Shown here piece by piece: positions 10,101 to 22,600 of a stretch of DNA of 39,323 bases; the first letter of the stretch is position 1, and every line of letters starts with the position of its first letter. The stretch comes from Circinella minor (lineage: Eukaryota; Mucoromycota; Mucoromycetes; Mucorales; Lichtheimiaceae): contig JAEPRB010000320.1 of the NCBI GenBank assembly GCA_016758965.1, positions 1 to 39,323 on the forward strand, written 5' to 3'. Made by a program: the position numbers and the translations under genes. The notes below the pieces were generated by a model. That model saw only the letters and a program-made list of their open reading frames with translations, searched no databases and was not told the origin of the DNA.

Positions 10101-11811
10101 TCTCAAAAAGTACTTACATGCCCTTATATATTGGTACGTAGATTTTATTATAATATTGTTTTGAGTTACCAATCACGTTATTAACATATTTTTTTTTTTT
10201 TATAAATACAATCAATTTTTCAATATAAAAAAGGTCATTTCTTTAGTTTTGATAAGATGTATATATGACATTGCATGAAGAAATTTAAAATTGATTTTAT
10301 TAGCTGTATCATTGGAAAAAAAAAATCAGCTGAAACGATGATGTTGTTCAACGTTATTGACACGTCTGTTTGCTTAATTACAAATTAGAACCTTTTCCAA
10401 ATTCTCATATTTTTTTTTTATGATAAGTGCTTAATCTCTAAAGTAAATCAATTTTACAACCCCATTATCGTTTTCCATAATTACATACTTTTTTTTTTAA
10501 AAAAAAAAAAATTGCATTATAGGACATCTACTTATCTATTGTGATTTTTCAAATATTTTTTAGTTTTTTGAAGATCGAAAATGTTATACCATTTGAAGTC
10601 TCATTTTCATCTTCTTTGACAAAAGATTGTTTTCGAGATAATAATAGTACATAAAATTAATTTTTGAAGCAAGTCATTCATACAACATGATTATTACTAT
10701 TCCTCCGTTTTATTTTTCTTTACTGATTTTTTTTTTTGTTTTAAACTACGTACATAGATTTGAATTGAAAGAATATATATGGCGGTATAAAAATCGTTTG
10801 TCAGATGATGAATGTATACTTAATAGTTACTGATATTTATAAACTGAACGATATAATATTAACTGCTATTATCAATCAGATGTTGAATACTCTGAAAAGT
10901 GACAAGAAGATGGAGTTCAAGTAGATCACTATCCAGTACTATGTTCTACTACATCTCATGGTTACAGAAGAACCGACCACCTCTGATTTAGCGTTCACGT
11001 TTTTTTAAGGACCATCAAATCCAGATATTCCTATTGTTTGACTCCATGAGATACTGTGAATATATATGCTCACGTCAAAAAAAAAACACACACACACAAG
11101 GATGGATGAAATTGTCGTCAAATAAGTTATTCTGATTGTAGTATAGAACTACAGTCTGGACAACATTTCTTCACTTTTATAAATATTCGAAATATAAATA
11201 GAAAATTAGATTATGCAATGAATTATCATCCTATATAAATATTGTACAAGAGAAAAAAAATACTTTATAGTAGTGTTGTCATGACATATATGAATTAAAA
11301 ATGTAGACTAAAAAAGTAATTCATATTCTGTAACAATAGTGATTAATAAAAAAAAGTCATGCGGACGATGCTTTATCTGATAATGATTTGTATTTAATTA
11401 ATTTTTATTTGTGGGATTCTGTCTACTCCGATATACCGGAATGCTGACAGCAAAAAAAACCACCTGATGCCCAAAAAAAAAAAAAAAAAAACAGAATCAA
11501 AATGTTTAAATATATTTTTTGTTGCCTCTAATTCATCCACCTATAATAATCAAGGGCGGGGTTGACAGCACAAATTGACCGAGTCTTTACGGGATGTGTT
11601 ACAGACGATGGTGCAAATTCCCGAACCCAAAAGCTTCTTTTTAATTGGGGTTCCTTTTTTTTTTTTTTCGTTCTGCTCCAGCAAAAAAAAAAAAAACTCC
11701 CCTTTTCTTTTTTCCCTTTGTTTTTTTTTTTTTTTCTTTCTCTCATTTAAAACTTCATCTTTTCTACGGTTTCCATCGTTTCTAGTATTTAAAAAAAAAA
11801 AACCAGAAAAC
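7141..11811. other. Gene-poor AT-rich island, rich in TACGTA palindromes
   Basis: No frame longer than a few dozen codons with protein-like composition is visible over about 4.7 kb on either strand. The stretch holds poly-A/T tracts and short simple repeats. It also holds at least 15 copies of TACGTA between 7632 and 10752 (for example 7998, 8004, 9329, 9333, 9420, 9483, 9544, 9812). A somewhat less AT-rich patch at about 10885-11060 reads like degraded coding sequence but has stops in every frame. The last few hundred bases include the ERG3 promoter and its pyrimidine-rich leader (about 11640-11790). Confidence 0.6.
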
Positions 11812-13057
11812 ATGGACGTAGCTTTGGAGTACGCAGACGAATATTTTTTTGATAGTGTCTATGCGAAATTATTACCAGCACAAAATTTCGTTAATGGTAC
11901 ACTTGATGATGTTGTCACATCGGCATGGTCGCGCGATAACGACATGCGGATGTGTTTGTCTATTTTTATTATAGTGACTTTAGGTGGTTGGTTCTTTTAT
12001 CTCTCTGCAGCCACTTTTTCATATTATTTTTTGTTTGACCATGAATATATGAAGCATCCTAAATTTTTGAAAAACCAAGTTCGTCTCGAAATTGATTGTG
12101 CAGTGAAAGCTGTTCCCGGTTTTTCTGGTATGTATTTTGAAATTTAATTATTCCCATGATGTATATAAATTGAATATACTTAAAAAATAATTTCTATTTT
12201 AGCTCTTACGGTACCTTGGTTTTGGGGTGAAGTAAAAGGATATTCTTTGTTATATGAAAATATGCCTACTACTCCTCTTGGCTGGGCTTATTTCTTCTTA
12301 GTGATGCCTACTTTTTTACTCTTCACTGATTTTGGTATTTATTGGATTCATCGTTATTTGCATCATCCTATTTTATATAAGCGTTTGCACAAGGTAAAAA
12401 AGAATATATATATTTTTTTGATAATATTATTATGCTGACTTTTTTTTTTTTCTTTATTACTTTCATAATATATTAGCCTCATCATAAATGGATCGGTATG
12501 AACTTATTATTATTTTTAAGATAAATAGCGTGGAAAATTGACATAGATACTAACATTAACACGTTTATTCTTAGTTCCTTCACCTTTTGCATCTCACGCT
12601 TTTCATCCATTGGACGGTTATTCTCAATCTATACCCTATCACTTGTTTGTCTATCTTATCCCTATGCAAAAATGGCAATATATTGGCATGTTTATCTTTG
12701 TTAACATTTGGACTGTTATGATTCATGATGGTAAATAATCTTTATATTAAATGAAATTTTGAAATGGATGATATATAATTGACTAAATAAACCAAATGTT
12801 GTATAGGTAACTTCATCTCTCGTTCAACTATCATCAACACGAGTGCTCATCACGCCGTTCATCATTTATATTTCAATTATAACTATGGTCAATACTTTAC
12901 ATTCTGGGATCGTTTTGGTGGATCACATCGTGAACCTACTGAAGAACAATACAATGAAGAACTTCGAAATAGTAAAAAGACGTGGGCAGCACAAGCTAAA
13001 GATGCTGAAGATATTGAAGGAGAAGTTCTTGGAACGAACAAGAAAAAAACCAATTAA
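11812..13057 (+). CDS. ERG3: C-5 sterol desaturase (ERG3)
   Basis: Five exons, 310 aa: 11812-12127, 12203-12393, 12477-12495, 12575-12730, 12807-13057. The enzyme introduces the C5-C6 double bond into episterol-type precursors in ergosterol synthesis, in the ER membrane, using a di-iron centre. All three histidine clusters of the fatty-acid/sterol hydroxylase superfamily are present: HRYLHH (155-160), HKPHH (168-172) and HHAVHH (242-247). Hydrophobic membrane segments lie near residues 45-75, 130-150 and 195-225. The third exon is only 19 nt and encodes most of the second histidine cluster. The start is the ATG after a long pyrimidine-rich leader. The C-terminus is hydrophilic ([11 protein letters not shown]). 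Length fits fungal ERG3 allowing for a short N-terminus. Confidence 0.96.
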
Positions 13058-14324
13058 AAACTTACTTGATAATTTAATTAATTATATATTTTCACTTATT
13101 TAATCTTTTACCCTACTTTTTTTTTTTATTTTTTTTTCTTAATAATACACATGCATTGTTCCATCTTATTTTAGCGTTCTTGTTTTACTGTATTTTTTTT
13201 TTTTTTTTTTTTTAAACGAAAAAAAAAAAAAAAAAAAAAAACTATTATTTAATTAGCTTTGTCTTTGTAATCTTTCTCATCCTTTTTTCTTCTTTATTTG
13301 TTTTGTTACATTTAATACATTCTATTCCCCTCTTCCCTTTCTATTTAATTTATTACCTATTATTACTATTACTATTACTATTATAATTATTATAAAGAAT
13401 TAGGAAATGTTAAAGTATTTTTAGTCTTTTATTTTTGAGAGAGGGAGGGTTTAATTTTGCATGAGAATATTATTGATCAGATAAACTATCAGATTTTATT
13501 ATTATATTACTTTCTCTTCCCCCGTTTCATTTAGTTAATACAAGCTAATTGATTAGCTCCGATTTTACATGCAATTATATAAAGATATATACCATTTGAT
13601 ATCAACATTTCTTTTTTTTTTGACATGTGGTTCTCGAGATCTGCTTGGATCCATCGGAACAAGATACGTAGCGTTTCCCTTTTCTTTCTTTCTTTTTTTT
13701 TTTTTTACGTACTCGTTATTATTATATGTTCTATCTATTACGTAAATGAATCTTTCGAGATAATTTGTCATGAAATCAATATCAATATTACAGTGAAATA
13801 TAGCTAGATGTGTGTTTGTTCATTTCTTGAAAAAATCCACTTGAGTATGGCAGCGGGTTATAATATCCCACCGAACACAGTCTACCCAATAGGAGATGAA
13901 TGTGTAACCCATTTTACGTAGCAGAATTATTGTTGATTGCTATCTAATTATAGTGAATGAAATATCAGCAGTTCATCGATAATTCTAGAAAGTAAAAAAA
14001 AAAAAAAAAAATGGGTTACTTACGTTACAAGCTTGCTAAACACCAATAGTTTTTTATATAGTACATCCTATACTGTGGATAAAATGATACTGATATTGAT
14101 AACCACTTAAGAAATATTATTTTTATAAGGTAAAAGTTTTTATTGAATGAAAAACAAAGTATATAATTATTTATTGATCCATGAACGAATAAAAAATAAA
14201 AATCACATCGGCGAATAATAAATGTGTAGTGTATCAATTGTATGTATGTGTGTACGTGTGTATGTGTGTATGTGTGTGGATATATATGTACAGTGTGAAC
14301 ATTGGCATAAATCAAACCCGGTTA
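13058..14324. other. Convergent 3' intergenic region, no gene seen
   Basis: This lies between the stops of ERG3 (+) and the ASXH protein (-). It contains long homopolymers (T about 13191-13213, then A 13219-13240), short TTA-type simple repeats (about 13360-13395), a TG/TATG-rich run (about 14240-14280) and TACGTA sites in 13660-13920. I saw no RNA gene. Confidence 0.55.
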
Positions 14325-15286
14325 TTATTGTTTCTTTGGTCGTCCTCGACCTCTTTTGGCTGGCACTGATTTTCTCGTAGTTGTATTCAAAACCATCTTT
14401 GATTCTTCTTCATTTGATAACTCATCTACCTTTGGTGGTTCTTGTTCTTGAACTAACTTTTTTGATCTTGGTTTTCGTCCTTGACTTTTTTTGGGGGGTT
14501 GTGCTTCTTTTGTAATTGATTCCATAACCATTGGTTGTTCTTCTTCTATTGAAAAGTCATCTACATTTACTGGCTCTTGTTCTTGAGCCGACTTTTTTGA
14601 CTTTGGAGTTCGTTTTTTTTGTTTCTTTTGTTGTTTTTCTAATCGTTCACCCCAATATCGTTCATATTGATCATCCTATATATAAATTATAAGAACAAAC
14701 AACAAAGTGATATTTATCACTATCCCAATTTATTAAATTAAACTTTTTTTTTTTACCTTAAATTCATTTTCATCCTCGTCAACGGTAGCATCATTCGCGT
14801 TACGCTTTCGTCTTCCTTTTACAGTTACTTTTTCCACTTCTTCGTCTTCTCCGTCTTTTTCATCTTCAGGCTCATAATAGCCTTCACTTAATAATACTAT
14901 AAAGTCTTCCCAAGCTGTTTTAAATTCTAGATTGTTGAATACACTGGATGAAATATAAGGTGCACACCAAGGATCTTGTTTTAATTGATTAATGTGTTCA
15001 ATGGATTCAGGTTGAATAATTTCCAGTTTGTCTTCAGGACTGTGATCAGGTCTGGCACGTAAAAAAACAAGATCAGCAAGTGGTAATAGATCATATAAAG
15101 ATTCAATAGCATCGATGGGTAGTTTATTAAAAATGTCAGGTCGTAATGCTTCCTATATATTGATATCAAGTAAGTTTTAAAATTCATACAACATAATAAA
15201 TATATATATATATATATATTTACCTTCATATCCACTTTAATAAGTGGACTATTTGAATCTTCTAATAATCGTTCAAGTGTTGTCAT
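14325..15286 (-). CDS. Asx-homology (ASXH/DEUBAD-like) protein with C-terminal AT-hook
   Basis: Three exons, 269 aa: 15224-15286, 14757-15152, 14325-14675. The first about 125 residues match the Asx-homology pattern: LLEDSNSPLIKV, then LRPDIFNKLP, IESLYDLLPLADLVF, and later SSSVFNNLEFKTAWEDFIVL with LSEGYYEPE. In animals this domain (ASXL proteins) binds and activates the deubiquitinase BAP1 for H2A deubiquitination; a related domain regulates UCH37. The rest is charged and low-complexity, with basic patches (KGRRKRN) and a terminal AT-hook, KRGRGRPKKQ, which would bind AT-rich DNA. Residues in the third exon contain two related units, SKKSAQEQEPVNVDDFS and SKKLVQEQEPPKVDELS, an internal duplication. 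A chromatin role is inferred. GST lies 226 bp upstream on the same strand. Confidence 0.78.
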
Positions 15287-15512
15287 TGTAACAAAGGAAA
15301 AAAAAAAAAGGGGGAGGAGAAGAAAGAAAGTAATTTTTTTTTTTTCGTGTCCTGAAAAAATTATTAGAATACGCATAAGCGCTTTTCTAATATATGCCTT
15401 CCGATCCCTTTTTTTTTTTTTAATTATCACTAGCATAAAATCACACACATAAACAAACACATGTATCATAGAAATAAAAAGTATTTTTATTGTTATAATA
15501 ATAAAATAAGAT

Positions 15513-16446
15513 TTAGCCCCAAGTTTCCTTGAAACTAGGACGTGCTTTAACACGTTCATAATAAGCCTTGACAGCAGGTCTTCCTTGGAAATTTTCTTCC
15601 CCACGTACCAATTCTTGACGATACAACCAAGCTGTTAAATGAACATCTGCAAGTGAATAATCACCAAAAATATAATCTCCTTGGCTTTTTAATAAAATAG
15701 ATTCCGTTTTATCCAAGAAAGCAACAGCTTTCGTCCAATTTTGTGCGTTCATATCAAATAGAGGTTTAGCATCTGCCTCGCCTTGGTATTGAGCAGCCAT
15801 GTGTTTTGACATGTTGAGGAATGCATCATACAATGATTTATGTTCAGGTGCTTGTTTACTATAAGTTTCAAAACCTTGAATACGACCTTGAATAAAAGGT
15901 ACAATCAGACCTTTCTTTCTTGTCAATTCAGCTGGGTCACGCGAGGTGAAGAATAAAGTATTTCCAACATCAGCATTGTCATGCATATCCTTGACATAAG
16001 TATCGATTTCATTGGCATTCTTGTCTGTATAAAGTTGAGGAGTACCACTTATTTTATCCAATTCTTTACATACTTGAATAGAATTATCTTCAATCACCTT
16101 CTTGCCTGTTTCATCTGTGAATTCTAAACTAGGTACAGTGTGTTTTGGATTTATTCTATTATATATATATGATCATTGTTTTTTTTTTTTTTTATGTTTT
16201 CATGGTTACTAAAAGTAAGTACGTAATTTGTTACACTATACATATAATAAACATCAGACTGTTTTTATTATTATTATACTTTTATAGGATACTTTACTTT
16301 AAATATTCAGGTGAAAAGTTTTCAGCCTTGGAAAGATCAATCGTAACATTCTCGACATTTTTTATATTCTTTTCGGCAATCAGTAAGCGAGGAATTGAAC
16401 CATATAATGAAGGAGGAAATGTATATAATTTAACTTGTTGTGTCAT
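15513..16446 (-). CDS. Glutathione S-transferase family protein
   Basis: Two exons, 263 aa: 16298-16446 and 15513-16155. The N-terminal thioredoxin-like half begins MTQQVKLYTFPPSLYGSIPR and has the motif INPKHTVPSLEF (residues 51-62) with the expected cis-proline P58. DNS (73-75) sits at the glutathione gamma-glutamyl site. The C-terminal helical domain contains GDYIFGDYSLADVHLTAWL, where S-L-A-D is the usual N-capping box of the family. GSTs conjugate glutathione to electrophiles or reduce peroxides in the cytosol; the substrate cannot be told from sequence. The catalytic Ser/Tyr is uncertain (Y8, S13 and Y15 are candidates). The intron (16156-16297) keeps frame and rebuilds the K-I-N-P motif exactly. 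Confidence 0.9.
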
Positions 16447-19132
16447 TATTTGTCAAGTAGAAAATTGAAAATAAAATTTAAAAGATAAAAGGATAAAAAA
16501 AAATTCCTTTTTATATTGAAATTTGGATTATGCCGATCATGATCAAAAAAATCATCTCTTGAGTAACCATGGATCCCAAAAAAGTATAATTCCGATATCC
16601 TTTGCTACTTTTTAATTACTAAGCCCCCCTCGTAATTCAGTTTATAAATAAATAATGACAAATATAAAATAGCCACTTTTTTTTTTTTTTTTTTTTTTTT
16701 TGCATTAATTTTTATGTATTATTAATTTGCATCTATTAAATGCGACACGTAAATATACTTGATATGGTATGCTGACTCTATTTTACATAATTATTTCTAA
16801 CAAAAGAAGCACTCCGCAGTAATACGATGATGCAAGCGATTTTACAACCACTTTTTTCTTTAATTGGATAAATCCATATGTTGCATAGTAAAGAAAGATA
16901 GTAAAACGTTGAATCAATTGATATAATTTTTTTTTTTTTTTTTTTACGTTACATAAGATTGAAATAATTGTTCACTATACAGAAAGTCGATCGTTGTTTT
17001 AACGTTTCTATATATATATTTAATATTTTATTTGCATTAGTTACATTATTTGTCGGGGTAAACACTTGTAAGTTGACAGCAAAGTAGGTACACATTCTCT
17101 GTATCAATTTCTATAGGGAATGATTTGCTATACAGAATAGCTTAAAGTACCTATGATCTCTTGTAATTTTTCTAATCTTTTTTTTTTCCTACTATGTATA
17201 TCCATTTCACTTACAATCAGGAGTTTCTCTCCCGTACTTATCTTTATCCGTTGAATTTTGAGCATTCATACAAGAAGTCCAATAAATATTAAATCACTTT
17301 GATTAAAAAAGTAGAAACATAATATATGAAATTAAATCAGAAGAACATACACGTTGGTTTTTCAGCTACTTATTGCTCTGGCTAATTCACAAAACTTTAG
17401 TGTCTACTTTTAAAGTGTACGTACAGATAAGCTAGGACTTTCAAAGACCCACGCGTTATGATTGATGAATCAACACTAATAATGCGGCCACTGCTTCTTT
17501 TCTGTATTAAAGCATCTCCCTCATCCACCAAAAGTATAAAATTCTCTTAAACCCCCCCCCTTTTTTTTTTTAAAAAAAAAAAAAGAAAACAAAGTGACAA
17601 AATAGATTGATTGTAAAAAATAATTACTTTAAAAGATTATTTCAATACCACCATCCGGGTATGAATTATTGTTTTACAATAAGGGAACAACTAACAGAAA
17701 AAAAATAAGCTTCTTTTTTTTTTTTTTTTTGGTAAGAGACCAGATAGTTTTTTATTTGTTTATTTAATTGCCCTTTGGGATTTAAGAGGGTGGAGGGTGT
17801 AGCTAAGTTGAAATAGAAGGAAGGGAGGATAGGTGTACCTCTCTTTTTTCTCTCCGACTAAATTTATCATTAAGATATTCAGCATTTAAAGTTGTGAGTG
17901 CTTTCTTCTTGAGCATTGTTTTAGTTTGGGAATCTAAACTCTGTATTTTGACATAGAACTAGGAGACAACTGATTCAGTGGTACCTACAGGTTGATTAAC
18001 TCTTCTTCTTTTTTCCATTGCTTTTTATTTTATTTTTATTATTTAATTTGAAATGGACACTTTTGCCACGTGTTTTTTTTTAGGCATTGTGCTGTAGATC
18101 ATATATGCTTGCTGTCTGTTTCCGTTAGACAAAAATATGATTTATAAAAGGCAATTATTATTATTCTAAATTCTTTGTTTTACTGATAGATTTGATTTAT
18201 ATGTTATTCAAATTGTAACATGTCTTTATGTGGATCACGTGATGCGTTTGGACGCGTATAAGTTGAATAGCTGATCACAATATTCTATTCAGACAATTAG
18301 TAGTAATGCGAATGGCGTATTGGTTTACAAGATCTATTTCCTTTATATTTACTTATAAATCACCACAATAAAAAAGCAATAGCGAGAACAAATTCAATAT
18401 AATGAGAAGGAAGGGTATATAGTCTTACACAAAAAAAAAAAAATATGAAGGTGTACTCTTTCGTACTTTTAACATCACAGTACATACTTCGCCCAGCCAT
18501 TGGTTGTTCACATATGATACAAAAAATAGCACTTATGATAAATTGACACATGTACAATCGCACATTATATGATACATTTGTTTTATGATATTCTTCTTTG
18601 TTGATAATATGCGGTTGATACGAGCTTTCTTCGATTCAATTTCGTTTAGGTAGCTTGATTTGAAAATGTGGCTCATTTTCCAAAGAGCATTGGTAGTCTT
18701 TTATATTTTTGTATGGCCGAATTTAACTTCCAACACTGTCAATCCAATCTGATATAGGAGTGTGATTATTATTGTTATACAGATCGGTTAATTTGTTGGG
18801 GACTTCTTTCTCTCTTTCACTCTCTGCAGGAATGACCCATATTGTATGTTCTTCTCCACACACACACACAGACACCACGAACAGATGTCAAAAGGACCAC
18901 TGAAAACACACCCACAACGCATACTCAAATAGTCAGCTCCGAAATTGGGCATCATCAGATAAAAATGAAAGCCGTGCGATCTGATAAGGCCGCCACCTTT
19001 TTTTTTTTTATATTTTAAATATAATTAAACACTATAAGGTTTACTTGCACCCCCTTTTTCCTTTCCTTTTCTTTTCGTTTCTCCTACCTTTCTTTCTTTA
19101 TTCCTTTTTTGGTTGTTACAACTTTCTCTGTT
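16447..19132. other. Gene-poor AT-rich intergenic region
   Basis: This is the divergent intergenic space (about 2.7 kb) between GST (-) and MMS19 (+). It holds long poly-T tracts (about 16678-16701, 16927-16945, 17713-17730) and many simple repeats, but no protein-like frame or recognisable RNA gene. Close to MMS19, positions 18950-18995 are less AT-rich and contain a small inverted pair, ATCAGAT and ATCTGAT (18955-18961 and 18979-18985), followed by a pyrimidine-rich leader up to the start codon. Confidence 0.55.
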
Positions 19133-19549
19133 ATGGAAACTGGTGAGCTCATTCGACAATGGCTCATTTCATCGCAAACGGAAGTTAAGCCTTCTTTATT
19201 GGCACAAGTTCTTCTTGGTAATAAATAAAAATAACATTGTTCACAACCTTATTTTATTATTGCTATTACTACGCGACAAAAACTCATATGATTTATATAT
19301 ATATATATATATATAAAGATATTACACGCGATTCAACCAGTATATTATCAGTGACAGATATTTTATCAACGCAGGAATTTGATTTACGAAAATGTAACGA
19401 ATAATAATAGACATATCATATCGTATCGACAAATAAATTTATGCTGATTATTAAATTATTTTACGATTAGGTGTTGATTTACTCGCACAGGTTACAAAAC
19501 ATAGTCGATCAACAATACAAGATAATGCAGGTTCGCAGAATATATCATT

Positions 19550-19610
<61 letters not shown>

Positions 19611-22600
19611 GTATACATATAGCATCATTTCCAACGAAAAACACTATAACGATGAATAGTAGATAAACTGGTGGATTTTGTATGTCAACGTTTGGATCAA
19701 CCTATTGTAGTGACACGATGTCTTGATATGATGAAAAGTTTAGTGGATGATAATCTTACAGAACGAAATGCATTGAGAATTTATGAATGGTAACAAATCA
19801 ATAAGTTATTGTTGGCATATTATATAACTTTCTTTTATTCATACCTCTGCTTCTTTTTTTCGTGATGTAGTATGATGAATAATTTACCAAAACAAAAATT
19901 ACATCAAGACTCTCGACATAAAACTTTGGTTATAATTGATAAACTTTTACAAAATCATGAGAATGGTAATGTGCATTTATATATATATTGTGACACATTT
20001 TCAAACTACTTCTCTCATTAATTTCTTTATATACAAAAGAAACAAGAGTGGAAAACCAAAAGTGAAGCAAAAGAGGAAACCCCCCCCATTAAAAGGAGCC
20101 TAACCATGTAGTTACTAACATTGATATTATTCATATTAAATAGCATTGAGAAAGCAAACGCGTTTTGATTTTGTACGTGGATTTATAGCACTTATTGATG
20201 GAGAAAAAGATCCTCGGAATTTATTGATAGCTTTCGAATTAGTACAAGATGTGATCGCCAAATTTGATATTTCCTCCCATATAGAGGTAAAAACAATTTT
20301 TTTCTTTGAATACCTCAACATCCATATCATAGATGTATAAATTATGAATGTATATCATTAATCCCTTTTCTTATCCGTGTATTTTGTACATTACAGGATT
20401 TATTTGATTTCGTATTTTGTTATTTTCCTATTACATTTAAACCACCACCCAATGATCCATATCATATTACAACCGAAGATCTAAAAAACAGCTTAAGGTA
20501 TTTTCATTAGCCTACGTATTTGTACAATAGACAGCACATATGAATTCGAACTCATGTGTCCTTATCAACATTATGATAATATTAGGCAATGTCTCGCATC
20601 AACACCTTACTTTGCCAATTTTGCTACGCCTTTATTAATAGATAAACTTCTTACTTCGACTGGTAGTGCAAAGGTATATTTAGAAGCAACAAAAAAAAAT
20701 TAATGAAGTAACAGGAATTACTAACATGTAAATGTTATGGATTCATACTGACACACAACATATAATACCTTTGTTAATAAATTAGAAAGACACCATGGAA
20801 ACAATTGGATTATGTGCACCTGCATATGGAGCTCATGCATTATTACCATATGCTCAAAGTATATTTGATGTTCTTGCAAAAGAGGTAAGCAAGAAAAATG
20901 AAACACTTTTGTGTGTGAGTATGTATAGTAAATGACCATCAAGTTAATTATGTTAATAACTAATTGTAGGTATATAATGCATCATCCGTTACCATGGAAA
21001 ATACTGCCTTGGAAACCATTCATAGTGTGGTTGCTACATTAGCCAGTGGTATTTGTGTTGCAGATATTCGTGTTCCTGTTGAAAAAGCGATTCGCTCATT
21101 ACTTGACCCTTGTATCACACAATTAAAACATCCTGAATCAAAAAATGCAAAATCAGCTGGTTATATCTTACGCGCAGCTGCATCTGCAGCAGGTAAATAT
21201 TATATTATGTGCTTTATATATATATACATATATATATATATTTATCTCATTCCATTTTATTTATCTAGACCCAGCATGTGCGTGTGTCGTACATACCATC
21301 GTACCCATGTTGACTGGTTTACTTAATGATAATGATTCACCTGTTCGTCGAAAAGCAATTGTAGATATTTTTATTGAAATTTTAAAAGGAAACAATACAT
21401 TATATGGATCATTGGATCAACAATTGGTACAGAATACATCAAAAATGGGTAAGCTATCGATTATTGATAAAAAAAAAGATATTATGATTTATTATTGACA
21501 AAATCATGAATAATGAAAAAACTACATTATGTAGATCATGACAGTGTATCGCCATTAGCAGCCTATAAGCAAGAAATTCTGATGGCCTTCATGTCAGCAT
21601 TATCTTCTGAAGACGAGCATCTAAGATTTTCTGGAATCAAAGGCATTCGATTAATGGTCGTAATACGACGATTTCTTTTACCGGACGAGGTATAATTATA
21701 CAATACTAAAGTCATCTTCATAATGGTGAATAACTGTCTTCATACTAATATAGTATTTCTTCGATATGTATACTACTTTAGTTTGAAACTGCCATTAAAC
21801 AATTAATACGTATTTTTCTGACATATAGAGAGGATCAAACCAGGTAAAGTATTTGCGTGCAAATGTTTCCCCCTCCCCCCCAAAAAAAAATGATTATTAT
21901 TCTCACTTGTTTTTAAACTAAAATAATTGACATCTTTACTAGTCGAATGGCATTGACAACACTTGTAACAATTTGTAAAGTAGATTCTTCCTCAATCGAA
22001 GATCATGTACTACCTGTATTACTAGACCGTCTTCCTTCATCCAGTGACATGGTTGTCGATGATTTCCCTCTTGCATTAGAAGGATTAGAAGCTTTATCAT
22101 TTCAACCACAAATAGCAAGAGCTGTGATACCACCGTTGATGGATAAATTAGGTGCTTACTTGAGCTGTAAAGGTAAAAAAGAAGGATATAATATTCACAT
22201 GTGCACTTTTGTGCTCATCAAGATAAAAAAAAAAGAAAAAGAACTAATACATTATAATATGATAATAATAGCAAATACTGAACTACATTATGCTCATTGT
22301 CTTACACGAAGTATCTTATCTGCTATCCGAGCAACACCCAAGGATTCACAAATAATTCAGCTCTCACAAGAATTAATATTTCCACAACTCATGTTACAAA
22401 GTATAAAAGCAGCACTTGGTTTTTCTGATGCCTGGTGTCTAGACAAGGAACTTATCAACTTATGGGGTAATAATATAAACGATGTGTGTGTCGTTGGTGT
22501 ACTATTGTTGATTTTTTTTTCTTTGTTTACTAACAGTAGTTAACATAATCACGTATATATAATAGCATTGATATTAGCAGTTATCCAACGTGGATCTAAT

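Noticed and set aside
10885..11060. Less AT-rich patch that reads in pieces like coding sequence (e.g. GPSNPDIPIV)
   Set aside because: Stops interrupt every frame within a few dozen codons and no family can be named; possibly an old pseudogene but not supportable.
13613..13680. Sequence around GGATCCATCGGAACAAG resembling GGATCCATCGACAAG at about 760
   Set aside because: Shared stretch is too short to call a repeat and the flanks differ.
19471..19659. Frame with a poly-(His-Thr) tail
   Set aside because: Produced by reading through the (AC)27 microsatellite in an MMS19 intron.
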